The notes beneath the pieces are model-generated. The model saw only the letters and a list, made by a program, of their open reading frames with translations, searched no databases and was not told where the DNA came from. Source: an uncultured Oscillospiraceae bacterium (lineage in GTDB: Bacteria; Bacillota; Clostridia; Oscillospirales; Oscillospiraceae). Taken from it: a DNA stretch of 34,252 bases. Position numbers and translations under genes: made by a program. Positions 1-8,709 of this stretch are shown piece after piece; position 1 is the stretch's first letter, and the number at the start of each line of letters is the position of its first letter. The stretch is from positions 1-34,252 of the forward strand of contig CANPYK010000023.1 of the NCBI GenBank assembly GCA_947588605.1. The letters are read 5' to 3'.

Positions 1-171
1 GTTTACCGCAAGGTGGTGGGCTTTGAGGCCGGACACCCGGAGCTGCCCATCCTCTACAACGTGAACATCGGCCACGCCGAGCCCATCGGCGTTCTCCCCA
101 TCGGCGTCCGCGCCCGCCTGGACGCGGACAGGAAGATCCTGACGCTCCTAGAGCCTGCCACGGCACCCTAA
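1..171 (+). CDS. S66-family LD-carboxypeptidase (C-terminal fragment)
   Basis: Only the last 56 codons are in the window; the 5' part lies upstream. The reading frame holds NVNIGHAEPIGVLPIG, which fits the C-terminal block of S66 serine peptidases (LD-carboxypeptidase/MccF family), where a conserved Asn/Asp-x-Gly-His carries the catalytic histidine and is followed by a Pro-rich strand and a PIG motif. Family members cut the L,D bond of the muropeptide tetrapeptide during murein recycling, or related amide bonds. The stop TAA is at 169-171 and cdsA starts 26 bases later on the same strand, so the two may be co-transcribed. The catalytic Ser and Glu cannot be checked here. The family call is fairly secure; the exact substrate is not known. 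Confidence 0.75.
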   Translation, partial: VYRKVVGFEAGHPELPILYNVNIGHAEPIGVLPIGVRARLDADRKILTLLEPATAP

Positions 172-197
172 TCGAGACAGAAAAGAAGGTTTTGACT

Positions 198-1022
198 ATG
201 CTTTTGACAAGAACCATCATGGCGGCGGTGATGATCGCGCTGCTGCTGGCGCTGACCTTGTGGCTGGAGCCTGTTTTTATGGCGGTGGTCATCGCCGTGC
301 TGGCGGCTATTGCCGTCTGGGAGCTGATGCACACCGTGGGCGGCGTGGAGGAGTGGCGGCTTATCGTCTATCCCGCCGTCACCGCCGCCGCGATCCCGCT
401 GGGATATTACTTCGGGTACGGCGCGACGGTTTTGCGGACGTGCCTTGTGGTCCTCATGGTGGCGCTCTTTGCGGAGGCCATTTTCACCTACGGCACGGAG
501 AAGCCCGTGCGCTTTGCCTCCGTGATGGCTGGGCTCTTCATTGGGATCCTGGTGCCCTTCTGCCTGACGGCGCTGTTGCAGCTGCGCATGATGGACAACG
601 GTGGCCTTCTCGTCATCATGGCCTTCGTCATCACCGCCGTGTCCGACACCGGCGGGTATTTCGGCGGGATGTTCTTCGGCAAGCACAAGGGCGTTTTGAA
701 GTGCAGTCCCCATAAATCCCTGGAGGGCTTCATCGGCAGCTTCCTCGGCGGAATTTTGGGCATCATGATCTTTGGACTCATAGTGGACAAGGCCGCGGGC
801 ATAGAGGTGAACTACCTCTATCTGCTCCTCTATGCCGTTCTCGGCAACGTCACCTGCCAGATCGGGGACCTGGCCTTCTCCGTCATCAAGCGGGAGCACC
901 AGATCAAGGACTACGGCAACCTCATCCCCGGCCACGGCGGCGTCCTGGACCGCTTCGACTCCATCATCTTCACCGCCCCCCTGGTCTACCTCCTGATGAC
1001 CCGCCTCCCGGCGCTGATTTGA
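198..1022 (+). CDS. cdsA: Phosphatidate cytidylyltransferase
   Basis: CdsA makes CDP-diacylglycerol from phosphatidate and CTP in the cytoplasmic membrane, the branch point for phosphatidylglycerol and other anionic lipids. The protein (274 aa) is almost all hydrophobic helices and ends with the full family signature: SVIKRE, then KDYGNLIPGHGG, then LDRFDS, including the Lys-Asp and HGG-x-x-DR-x-D residues. The start was taken as ATG 198 because AGAAGG at 184-189 lies 8 bases before it. An in-frame TTG at 192 is only 2 bases from that site and is less likely. It heads the conserved Firmicutes run cdsA-dxr-rseP-ispG-polC, although here one extra small gene is inserted before dxr. Confidence 0.95.
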   Translation: MLLTRTIMAAVMIALLLALTLWLEPVFMAVVIAVLAAIAVWELMHTVGGVEEWRLIVYPAVTAAAIPLGYYFGYGATVLRTCLVVLMVALFAEAIFTYGTEKPVRFASVMAGLFIGILVPFCLTALLQLRMMDNGGLLVIMAFVITAVSDTGGYFGGMFFGKHKGVLKCSPHKSLEGFIGSFLGGILGIMIFGLIVDKAAGIEVNYLYLLLYAVLGNVTCQIGDLAFSVIKREHQIKDYGNLIPGHGGVLDRFDSIIFTAPLVYLLMTRLPALI

Positions 1023-1031
1023 GGCGGCATC

Positions 1032-1445
1032 GTGAAAAACGTCTGGATCGAGATGGTCTACAACCGGGTCCCCCGGGACTGGTGGACGGCTCTCATCCGC
1101 CGGTTCGTCTCCCCCGGCGACGCGCTGGAGATCCGCTGCTGGCGGGAGGAAACGGAGGAGACCGCCATGGCCTCCCGCTATGGTGTGCCCGTGGAGGAGG
1201 GGAACGAGATCTCCGTCCACGGCACCGTCACGGCGGAGCTCATTGACGAGCTTCTGGCCGACGCGCCGGAGGACAGGGAAATTTATAATAAGATGACAAA
1301 ATATTTCACCATAATTGTTGAGGGTGCGGGCCGGCACCTCGGAAGCTACCACTACGGTACACAGATGGACCTTGCCTGCTCCGATGAGGACTTGGCCTTC
1401 GTGCAGGATACCCTGCGGCCCTACGGGGACAGCTTTGTTGTGTAA
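1032..1445 (+). CDS. Conserved-position small protein of unknown function
   Basis: This 137-aa protein is not recognised. The start is a GTG at 1032, preceded by only a weak purine stretch (GAGGCGG at 1021-1027). The protein is soluble, has no signal peptide or membrane segment, and is rich in acidic residues and aromatics (Trp at residues 5, 17 and 18 and near residue 37). The N-terminal part reads as a strand-helix unit (WIEMVYNRVPRDWWTALIRR), with a hydrophobic patch near residue 90 (YFTIIVEG). A short AT-rich stretch at about 1279-1320 contrasts with the surrounding GC-rich codons. It lies 9 bases after cdsA and 19 bases before dxr, so it is probably translated with the lipid/isoprenoid operon. 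A role in that pathway is inference from position only. Confidence 0.75.
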   Translation: MKNVWIEMVYNRVPRDWWTALIRRFVSPGDALEIRCWREETEETAMASRYGVPVEEGNEISVHGTVTAELIDELLADAPEDREIYNKMTKYFTIIVEGAGRHLGSYHYGTQMDLACSDEDLAFVQDTLRPYGDSFVV

Positions 1446-1464
1446 ATTTACGGGGGAGAGGACA

Positions 1465-2601
1465 ATGGATAAGACGCTCACCGTTCTCGGTTCCACCGGC
1501 TCCATCGGGACACAGACGCTGGAGGCGGCGGAAAAACTGGGACTTCAAATCACCGCCCTCACCGCCAACAGGAACGTCTCCCTTCTGGAGGCCCAGGCAA
1601 GGAAATTTGCCCCCAAGGCCGTGGCCCTGGCCGACGAGAGGGCGGCGGGGGAGCTGCGGGTAAAGCTGGCCGACACCCCCGTGCGGGTGCTTGCCGGGAC
1701 GGAGGGCGTGTGTGAGTGCGCCGCCATGGACGCCGATATCGTGGAGTCGTCCTTAGTGGGGATCGCGGGGCTTCTGCCCACCCTTGCCGCCGTCCGGGCT
1801 GGACGCCGCCGCATCGCCCTGGCCAACAAGGAGACGCTGGTCTGCGCCGGACACATCGTGACCCGTGAGATTCAGGAGCACGGCTGCGAGCTCATCCCCG
1901 TGGACTCGGAGCACTCCGCTATTTTCCAGTGCCTCGCAGGTGGACGCAGGCCCGAGGTCAAGCGTATCCTCCTCACTGCCTCCGGCGGTCCCTTCCGCGC
2001 CCTCTCCAGGGAGGAGCTGTACGCCGTCACCCCACAGCGTGCCCTCAAGCACCCCAACTGGGACATGGGCGCGAAGGTGACCATCGACTCGGCCTCCATG
2101 ATGAACAAGGGGCTGGAGGTCATCGAGGCCATGCACCTCTTCGGCGTCCCGCCGGAGCAAATTCATGTGGTGGTCCACCCCCAGAGCATCGTCCATTCGG
2201 CGGTGGAGTTTACGGACAACGCCGTCATCGCCCAGTTGGGCGTCCCCGATATGCGCCTGCCTATCCAGCTTGCCCTCACGTACCCGGAGCGCTGTCCGTC
2301 CCTGGCCGGGGAGCTGGACCTTGCCCGTATCGGCACCCTTACCTTTGAGGAGCCGGACCTTGCAAAATTCCGCTGCCTTGCTATCGCCCTCGCCACGGCC
2401 TCCCGGCGCGACGCCGCCCCGGCGGTGATGAACGCCGCCAACGAGCTGGCGGTCCGGGCGTTCCTGGACGGAAGGGCCGGCTTTATGGACATCCCGGACA
2501 TCGTGGACCGGGCCGTATCCGATTTTGGAAATCTCCCCGCGCGGACCGTGGAGGACATTTTGTCCGCCGACGCGCTGACGCGGGCATCGATCAAGGTGTG
2601 A
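1465..2601 (+). CDS. dxr: 1-deoxy-D-xylulose 5-phosphate reductoisomerase
   Basis: Dxr (IspC) turns DXP into 2-C-methyl-D-erythritol 4-phosphate with NADPH, the first committed step of the MEP isoprenoid pathway. The 378-aa length is usual for the family. Visible motifs are the NADPH-binding loop VLGSTGSIGTQT at residues 7-18, LANKETLV, the metal and substrate site PVDSEHSAIFQ, the flexible-loop region with HPNWDMG and IDSASMMNKG, and the C-terminal MNAANE block. The start ATG at 1465 is preceded by GGGGGAGAG at 1452-1460. The frame stays open upstream to 1315, but that extension overlaps the preceding gene and is unlike the family. It is followed 4 bases later by rseP and then ispG, a second MEP enzyme. 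Confidence 0.97.
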   Translation: MDKTLTVLGSTGSIGTQTLEAAEKLGLQITALTANRNVSLLEAQARKFAPKAVALADERAAGELRVKLADTPVRVLAGTEGVCECAAMDADIVESSLVGIAGLLPTLAAVRAGRRRIALANKETLVCAGHIVTREIQEHGCELIPVDSEHSAIFQCLAGGRRPEVKRILLTASGGPFRALSREELYAVTPQRALKHPNWDMGAKVTIDSASMMNKGLEVIEAMHLFGVPPEQIHVVVHPQSIVHSAVEFTDNAVIAQLGVPDMRLPIQLALTYPERCPSLAGELDLARIGTLTFEEPDLAKFRCLAIALATASRRDAAPAVMNAANELAVRAFLDGRAGFMDIPDIVDRAVSDFGNLPARTVEDILSADALTRASIKV

Positions 2602-2605
2602 ATCC

Positions 2606-3655
2606 ATGTATATCGTCATCGCAATCATCGCCTTCGGCGTCCTTATCGCCATTCACGAGTTCGGCCATTTCATCGTGGCGAAGCTTTGCCATGTGAAGGT
2701 CAACGAATACTCCATCGGCATGGGCCCCGCCATCCTCAAAAAGCAGGGAAAGGAGACTCTCTACGCGTGGAGGCTCCTGCCCATCGGCGGCTACTGCGCC
2801 ATGGAGGGGGAGGACGAGGACACCGGCGACGAGCGGGCTTTCACCCGCCAGAGCGCCTGGAAGCGCGTCCTCATCCTGGTGGCAGGCGCGGGGATGAACT
2901 TCCTTTTGGGGTTCCTCATCGTGCTCGTCATCTTCTCCAGCGCCGACGGCTTTTACACAAACGAGGTGACCCGGCTCGTGGACGGCTTCCAGTACGCCGA
3001 CAACGGCATCGCCGTGGGGGACGAGATCCTTTCCATCGACGGCCACCGGATATTCACGAGCCAAGACTTCCTCACCTATATGTCCCGGGCCGGGGACAAG
3101 GTGGACATGGTGGTCCGGCGGGACGGGGAGAAGCTCACCCTGCGCGGCTACGGCCTCAAGCCGGAGCAATACAACGGCGTCACCCAGTACGGCATCGGCT
3201 TCGGCGTGACGGAGGCCACCGCGTGGCGGACGCTGAAATACTCCGCCTACACCGCCTATAACTTCGTGCGCATGGTGTGGATGGGCCTCTCCGACCTTGT
3301 CACCGGGGCCGTAGGGCTTAACGAGATGAGCGGCGTGGTGGGCATCGTGGACGTCATCAACGACGTGGGCCAGCAGACCCAGGCGCAGACCCAGTCCGTC
3401 TGGGCGGCCATCGAGGAGGTCATGTATCTGGTGGCCTTCATCGCCGTGAACCTTGCCGTCATGAACCTCCTGCCCATCCCGGCGCTGGACGGCGGGCGGA
3501 TCTTCTTCATTTTCATCAACCTCATCGCCGAGAAGGTCTTCCGCAAGACCATTCCCGCCAAATACGAAGGCTACGTCCACGCCGCTGGCATGGTCCTGCT
3601 CCTGGGCCTGATGGCGGTCATCCTGGTCAGCGATGTGCTGAAGATCGTAAGGTAG
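2606..3655 (+). CDS. rseP: Site-2 intramembrane metalloprotease RseP/RasP
   Basis: RseP (RasP in Bacillus) is a membrane zinc protease of family M50. It makes the second cut in anti-sigma factors and clears leftover signal peptides. The 349-aa protein shows HEFGH at residues 17-21 inside the first membrane helix, a PDZ-like domain around residues 95-190 (GDEILSIDG, then VRRDGEKLTL), and the second zinc site LLPIPALDGGR in the third helix, where Asp completes the site. A fourth helix ends the protein. The start ATG is 4 bases after dxr and ispG begins 4 bases after its stop, so it belongs to the same transcript. The ECF sigma/anti-sigma pair at 21092-22410 could be a client, but that is inference. 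Confidence 0.95.
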   Translation: MYIVIAIIAFGVLIAIHEFGHFIVAKLCHVKVNEYSIGMGPAILKKQGKETLYAWRLLPIGGYCAMEGEDEDTGDERAFTRQSAWKRVLILVAGAGMNFLLGFLIVLVIFSSADGFYTNEVTRLVDGFQYADNGIAVGDEILSIDGHRIFTSQDFLTYMSRAGDKVDMVVRRDGEKLTLRGYGLKPEQYNGVTQYGIGFGVTEATAWRTLKYSAYTAYNFVRMVWMGLSDLVTGAVGLNEMSGVVGIVDVINDVGQQTQAQTQSVWAAIEEVMYLVAFIAVNLAVMNLLPIPALDGGRIFFIFINLIAEKVFRKTIPAKYEGYVHAAGMVLLLGLMAVILVSDVLKIVR

Positions 3656-3659
3656 AGCC

Positions 3660-4706
3660 ATGTCGAAAGAGATAGAAGTCGGAAACGTCAAAATAGGCGG
3701 CGGCGCGCCCGTCACCGTCCAGTCCATGTGCAACACGCCCACGCAGGACGTGGAGGCGACCGTCGCTCAGATAGCGCGCCTCGAGGACGCCGGGTGCGAC
3801 ATCGTCCGCGTCGCCGTGCCGGATATGGCGGCGGCGAGAGCCGTCGCGGACATCAAAAAGCGCATCCGCATCCCCCTGGTGGCGGATATCCATTTTGACT
3901 ACAAGCTGGCGCTGGCGGCGCTGGAGGGCGGTGTGGACAAGGTCCGCGTCAACCCCGGCAACATCGGCACCATGGACCGTGTCCGCGAGGTCGCCCGCCG
4001 GTGCGAGGAGCGCCATGTCCCCATCCGGGTGGGCGTCAACTCCGGTTCCGTGGAGCGGGAGCTTCTGGCCAAATACGGCGGCCCCACCGCCGAGGCCCTG
4101 GTGGAAAGCGCCCTGGGCCATGTGCGGATCCTGGAGGACGTGGGCTTTTCGGATATCTGCATCTCCGTGAAATCCTCCTCCGTCCCGCGCACCGTGGAGG
4201 CGTACAGGCTCCTGCGCCAAAAATGCGATTACCCCCTGCACCTGGGCGTCACCGAGGCGGGGACGGCGTATCTGGGGACGGTCAACTCCGCCGTGGGCCT
4301 TGGTACCCTTCTCATGGAGGGCATCGGCGACACCGTCCGCGTCAGCCTCACCGCCGACCCGGTGAAGGAGGTGCAGGCCGGTATCGCCATTCTGAAGGCC
4401 GCCGGGAAGCGCTCCGGCGGCGTCCGGTTCGTCTCCTGCCCCACATGCGGGCGGACGAAGATCGACCTCGTTGCCCTGGCCCAGGAGGTGGAGGAGCGCC
4501 TGCGCGGGTGTCCAAGGGACATCACCGTGGCCGTCATGGGCTGCGCCGTCAACGGCCCCGGGGAGGCACGGGAGGCCGACTACGGCATCGCCGGCGGCGA
4601 CGGCGAGGGCCTTTTGTTCAAGAAGGGAAAGATCGTGAAAAAACTGCCGTTCGGCGCGCTGGCCGACGGCCTTGTGGCGTTGATCGAGGAGCAGGACAAT
4701 GGCTGA
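3660..4706 (+). CDS. ispG: 4-hydroxy-3-methylbut-2-enyl diphosphate synthase (flavodoxin type)
   Basis: IspG (GcpE) converts ME-cPP to HMBPP, the next-to-last MEP pathway step, using a [4Fe-4S] cluster. The 348-aa protein has the N-terminal barrel with VTVQSMCNTPT and DIVRVAVPD, the LVADIHFDYKLA strand and VRVNPGNIG. The C-terminal cluster ligands are Cys260 and Cys263 (SCPTCGR) and Cys295 in MGCAVNGPGE, with Glu302 as the usual fourth ligand. Its length matches the short bacterial form without the plant insertion domain. Its last 8 bases overlap the start of polC, which points to coupled translation. The enzyme is oxygen-sensitive, in keeping with an anaerobe. Confidence 0.97.
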   Translation: MSKEIEVGNVKIGGGAPVTVQSMCNTPTQDVEATVAQIARLEDAGCDIVRVAVPDMAAARAVADIKKRIRIPLVADIHFDYKLALAALEGGVDKVRVNPGNIGTMDRVREVARRCEERHVPIRVGVNSGSVERELLAKYGGPTAEALVESALGHVRILEDVGFSDICISVKSSSVPRTVEAYRLLRQKCDYPLHLGVTEAGTAYLGTVNSAVGLGTLLMEGIGDTVRVSLTADPVKEVQAGIAILKAAGKRSGGVRFVSCPTCGRTKIDLVALAQEVEERLRGCPRDITVAVMGCAVNGPGEAREADYGIAGGDGEGLLFKKGKIVKKLPFGALADGLVALIEEQDNG

Positions 4707-7700
4707 GAGCGTACCGATTTTACATATGTTCCCCGGTCTTGCCGCCTGCGGCGCGCCGGAGGACGCCTTGAGCGGCGCGGAGGTCACCTTGGCCGACGTG
4801 GACCGGGCAAGCCGCGCCATGGACCTCTTTGTCCGGTTCAAAAAGACGGTCCCGCCGGTTTACATAACTATGATGGAGGGGCGTATTGCCTCGGATTACG
4901 GCCTTTCCCGGGTGAAGCTGAGCCCCAGCTTCCCGGAGGACCGGGCCGCCGTCCGTGCCGCTAAGGAGACAAAGGCCGCCCAGACCTCCGCCATTTTCGG
5001 GAAGGTCTACCGCTCCGACGTCACCCCCATGCGGGATGTGACGCTGGAAACCGGCAAGGTCACCGTCACCGGCCAGGTCTTCGCCACGGACAGCCGGGAG
5101 ATCAGAAGCGGCGCTTATGTGCTGAGCTTCGACATGACCGACGGCACAGGCTCTGTGCGCGTCAACAAGTTTATCCCCGACGAGCAGACGAAGAAGGCCG
5201 TCCAGGTCATCGAGCCCGGCATGACCCTCACCGTCCAGGGGACCACCACCCTCAACCGCTTTGACGGCGAGCTCATCATCGACCCCCGGGGCATCTGCAC
5301 CGCCCCCGCCCGTGAGCCCAGACGAGACACGGCGGAGGAGAAGCGGGTGGAGCTCCATCTCCATACGAAAATGAGCGCCATGGACGCCCTCACGGACACC
5401 AAGGACGCGGTGAAGCGGGCTATCGCCTGGGGCCACCCGGCTATCGCCATCACCGACCACGGCGTGTGCCAGTCCTTTCCGGACGCCATGAAGGCCGCCG
5501 GGGACAAGATCAAGGTCATCTATGGTGTGGAAGGATATTATGTAAACGATGTGGACGACCGCGTGGCATTTTTGGGCCCGGTCGACGCGCCGCTGGACAC
5601 GGACTTCGTGGCCTTCGATATCGAGACCACCGGCCTCGATAACCGCCGGGACCGGGTCATCGAGATCGGCGCCGTGCGCTTTCATGAGGGCCGGGAGGTG
5701 GACCGCTTCCAGACCTTCGTGGACCCCAAAAGGCCCATCAGCGCCGAGAGCACCCAGCTCACCGGCATCACGGACGCGATGGTGGCCGGCGCGCCGGAGG
5801 AGGAAAAGGCCGTCCGGGACTTCCTGGCCTTCGCCGGAGACGCGCCGCTGGTGGCCCACAACGCCAACTTTGACGTGGGCTTCATCGACGAGTGCTGCCG
5901 CCGGTGCGGCATTGAGGGCTTTGAACCCTCCTTCATCGACACCGTCACCATGTCCCAGGGCCTTCTTCCGGACCTCAAGAGCCACAAGCTTGATTTGGTG
6001 GCAGGGAAGCTGGGTCTTCCGGACTTCAACCACCACCGTGCCTCCGACGACGCCCTGACCTGCGGGCTCATCTTCGCCCGCCTGGCCGCGGACCTTGCGG
6101 AGAAGGGCGTCAAGCAACTGTCGGAAATCGACGCCGCCATCGCCCCCACCCGGCGGGAGAGCGCCGCACACCGGCGCTTGAGGCCCCAGCACATCATCGT
6201 CCTGGCCAGGACCCAGGTGGGCATCAAGAACCTCTACAGGATCGTGACCAAGAGCCACCTGGAGCACTTAAAGCGTTATCCCATCATGCCCAAATCCCTG
6301 ATCCAGGAGTACCGGGAGGGCCTGATCGTGGGCTCGGCCTGCGAGGCGGGGGAGGTCTTCCAGACGATCATCGACCACAAGAGCCGCTTTGAGGAGCGGC
6401 GCGTCGCCGCCTTCTACGATTACCTGGAGATCCAGCCCGTGGCTAACAATATGTTCATGCTCCGGGGGGACAAGCCCCGCTGCAAGTCCGTGGAGGAGCT
6501 GCGGGACTTCAACCGCCGGGTGGTGGAGCTGGGGGACGAGCTGGGGAAGATGACCGTCGCCACCGGAGACGTCCACTTCCTGGACCCGGAGGACGAGATC
6601 TTCCGCCATGTGCTCCTGGTGGCCAAGGACTTCGAGGATGGGGACAGCGACATGCCCCTCTATTTCCGCTCCACCGACGAGATGCTGGAGGAATTTTCCT
6701 ACCTCGGCGAGGACCGCGCCCGGGAGGTCGTGGTCGCCAACACCCAGGCCATCGCCGCCGTGTGCGACGTCGTCCGGCCCCTGCCGCCGGCGGGGAAGCT
6801 CTACCCGCCGAAGATCGAAAATTCCGACCAGCAGCTCAAGGACCTGGTCTACAACCGGATGCACGAGCTCTACGGCGAAACGCCGCCGGAGATCGTGACA
6901 AGCCGCGTGGAGCAGGAGCTTCACGATATCCTCTCCCGCCACTACGACGTTATTTATATGTCCGCCCAGAAGCTGGTGCAAAACTCTCTGGAGCACGGCT
7001 ACCTCGTGGGCTCCCGGGGATCCGTGGGCTCCTCCATTGTGGCGTTCCTCTCCGGCATCACGGAGGTCAACTCCCTGCCGCCCCATTACCGGTGCCCCAA
7101 GTGCAAGCACACGGAGTTCGTCATGGACCAGGGTTACGGCTGCGGCGCGGACATGCCGGACAAGCTGTGTCCGGAGTGCGGCACGCCCTACGATAAGGAC
7201 GGCTTCGACATCCCCTTTGAGACGTTCCTGGGCTTCGGCGGCGACAAGGTGCCGGATATCGACCTCAACTTCTCCGGCGAGTACCAGGCCAACGCCCACA
7301 AATACACCAATGAGCTCTTCGGCGCCGACCACGTCTTCCGCGCCGGCACCATCGGCACCGTGGCGGAGAAGACTGCCTACGGGTACGTGCTGAGATATCT
7401 GGAGAAGACCGGCAAGACCGCCAGCCGCGCCGAGGAAAACCGCCTGGCCCAGGGGTGCGTGGGCGTCAAGCGCACCACCGGCCAGCACCCGGGGGGCCTG
7501 GTGGTCATTCCTCAGGACATGGAGATCGCCGACTTCTGCCCGGCCCAGCACCCGGCGGACGACGAGGGCGCGGATATCATCACCACCCACTTTGAGTACC
7601 ACTGTATGGAAGATAACCTCCTGAAGCTGGACGAGCTGGGCCACGATGACCCCACCATGATCCGTATGCTGGAGGACATGACGGGCCTGGACGCCAAGAA

Positions 7701-8691
7701 GATCAAGCTCGACGACCCGGAGACCATGGGCATCTTCAAGTCCGCCGCCCCCTTGGGGCTTACGGACGACGACCCCATCATCGGCAAGACCGGTTCCATC
7801 GGCATCCCGGAGTTCGGCACCGGCTTTACCCGCCAGATGCTGGTGGACACCCAGCCGGAGAATTTCGACACGCTGGTGCGCCTGTCCGGCTTCTCCCACG
7901 GCACGGACGTGTGGCTGGGCAACGCCAAGGACCTCATCACCTCCGGCACCGCCTCGGTCCGTGAGACGGTGGGGTGCCGCGACGACATCATGCTCTACCT
8001 CATCTCCGTGGGCATGGACCCCAAGCTCAGCTTCAAGATCATGGAGGCCGTGCGCAAGGGCCGCGTCAAGAAGGGCGGCTTCCAGGAGGGCTGGGTGGAG
8101 ACCATGAAGGAACACGGCGTGCCCGACTGGTACATCGACTCCCTGGCCAAGATCGCCTACCTCTTCCCCAAGGCCCACGCGGTGGCCTACGTCATGATGG
8201 CCTTCCGCATCGCCTGGTTCAAGGTCCACCGGCCCCTGGAGTTCTACGCGGCCTATTTTTACCGCCGCAGCCAGAAGGGCAACTTCGACATCGAGCTCAT
8301 GAGCACCGAGGAGCGATGCCACGCCGCCATCAACGCCTTCAACAACAACCCCAAGCCCACCGAGAAGGACAAGGACATGTTTGTGACATTGGAGGCGTGC
8401 TGGGAGTTTTATAAAAGGGGATTTCATTTTTTACCCATTGACCTTTATAGGTCCGACGCGTTAAAATTTACGGTAGAGGACGGGGCCCTCCGTCCGCCCT
8501 TCGTGGCCGTTTCCGGCCTTGGCGAGGCGGCGGCGCTGGATCTTTATGAGCACGGCAGGGGAGGGCAGTTCGTCTCCGTGGAGGAGCTGTCCCTCAGCTG
8601 TCCCAAGGTATCCAAGTCCCATATCGAGGTTTTGAAAAACCTGGGCGCCCTGGGGACCATGCCGGAGACAAGCCAGATAAGCCTTTTCTGA
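4699..8691 (+). CDS. polC: DNA polymerase III alpha subunit, PolC type
   Basis: PolC is the replicative polymerase of low-GC Gram-positive bacteria. The order seen is: a short N-terminal region; an OB-fold (about residues 100-205); a PHP domain opening with ELHLHTKMS at 218; an inserted DEDD 3'-5' exonuclease (FDIETTG with Asp307 and Glu309, through HRASDD around 446-451); the rest of PHP; a zinc site (Cys799, Cys802, Cys824, Cys827); the palm with PDIDLNFSGEYQ (Asp853, Asp855); and the conserved block LVRLSGFSHGTDVW. At 1330 aa it is about 100 residues shorter than Bacillus PolC (about 1437 aa), the loss lying before the OB domain. All catalytic parts appear intact. It is the last gene of the cdsA run, which is also its usual place in Firmicutes. 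Confidence 0.97.
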   Translation: MAESVPILHMFPGLAACGAPEDALSGAEVTLADVDRASRAMDLFVRFKKTVPPVYITMMEGRIASDYGLSRVKLSPSFPEDRAAVRAAKETKAAQTSAIFGKVYRSDVTPMRDVTLETGKVTVTGQVFATDSREIRSGAYVLSFDMTDGTGSVRVNKFIPDEQTKKAVQVIEPGMTLTVQGTTTLNRFDGELIIDPRGICTAPAREPRRDTAEEKRVELHLHTKMSAMDALTDTKDAVKRAIAWGHPAIAITDHGVCQSFPDAMKAAGDKIKVIYGVEGYYVNDVDDRVAFLGPVDAPLDTDFVAFDIETTGLDNRRDRVIEIGAVRFHEGREVDRFQTFVDPKRPISAESTQLTGITDAMVAGAPEEEKAVRDFLAFAGDAPLVAHNANFDVGFIDECCRRCGIEGFEPSFIDTVTMSQGLLPDLKSHKLDLVAGKLGLPDFNHHRASDDALTCGLIFARLAADLAEKGVKQLSEIDAAIAPTRRESAAHRRLRPQHIIVLARTQVGIKNLYRIVTKSHLEHLKRYPIMPKSLIQEYREGLIVGSACEAGEVFQTIIDHKSRFEERRVAAFYDYLEIQPVANNMFMLRGDKPRCKSVEELRDFNRRVVELGDELGKMTVATGDVHFLDPEDEIFRHVLLVAKDFEDGDSDMPLYFRSTDEMLEEFSYLGEDRAREVVVANTQAIAAVCDVVRPLPPAGKLYPPKIENSDQQLKDLVYNRMHELYGETPPEIVTSRVEQELHDILSRHYDVIYMSAQKLVQNSLEHGYLVGSRGSVGSSIVAFLSGITEVNSLPPHYRCPKCKHTEFVMDQGYGCGADMPDKLCPECGTPYDKDGFDIPFETFLGFGGDKVPDIDLNFSGEYQANAHKYTNELFGADHVFRAGTIGTVAEKTAYGYVLRYLEKTGKTASRAEENRLAQGCVGVKRTTGQHPGGLVVIPQDMEIADFCPAQHPADDEGADIITTHFEYHCMEDNLLKLDELGHDDPTMIRMLEDMTGLDAKKIKLDDPETMGIFKSAAPLGLTDDDPIIGKTGSIGIPEFGTGFTRQMLVDTQPENFDTLVRLSGFSHGTDVWLGNAKDLITSGTASVRETVGCRDDIMLYLISVGMDPKLSFKIMEAVRKGRVKKGGFQEGWVETMKEHGVPDWYIDSLAKIAYLFPKAHAVAYVMMAFRIAWFKVHRPLEFYAAYFYRRSQKGNFDIELMSTEERCHAAINAFNNNPKPTEKDKDMFVTLEACWEFYKRGFHFLPIDLYRSDALKFTVEDGALRPPFVAVSGLGEAAALDLYEHGRGGQFVSVEELSLSCPKVSKSHIEVLKNLGALGTMPETSQISLF

Positions 8692-8709
8692 AAAGGAGAG
8701 AGATAAACC

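Noticed and set aside
168..1505. 445-codon minus-strand frame over cdsA and the small gene
   Set aside because: Shadow frame with skewed composition and no ribosome site or motif.
6268..8427. 719-codon open frame on the minus strand opposite polC
   Set aside because: Shadow of a GC-rich gene; low-complexity His/Val/Gly/Leu/Asp-rich translation, no family motif, and polC is fully supported in the opposite frame.
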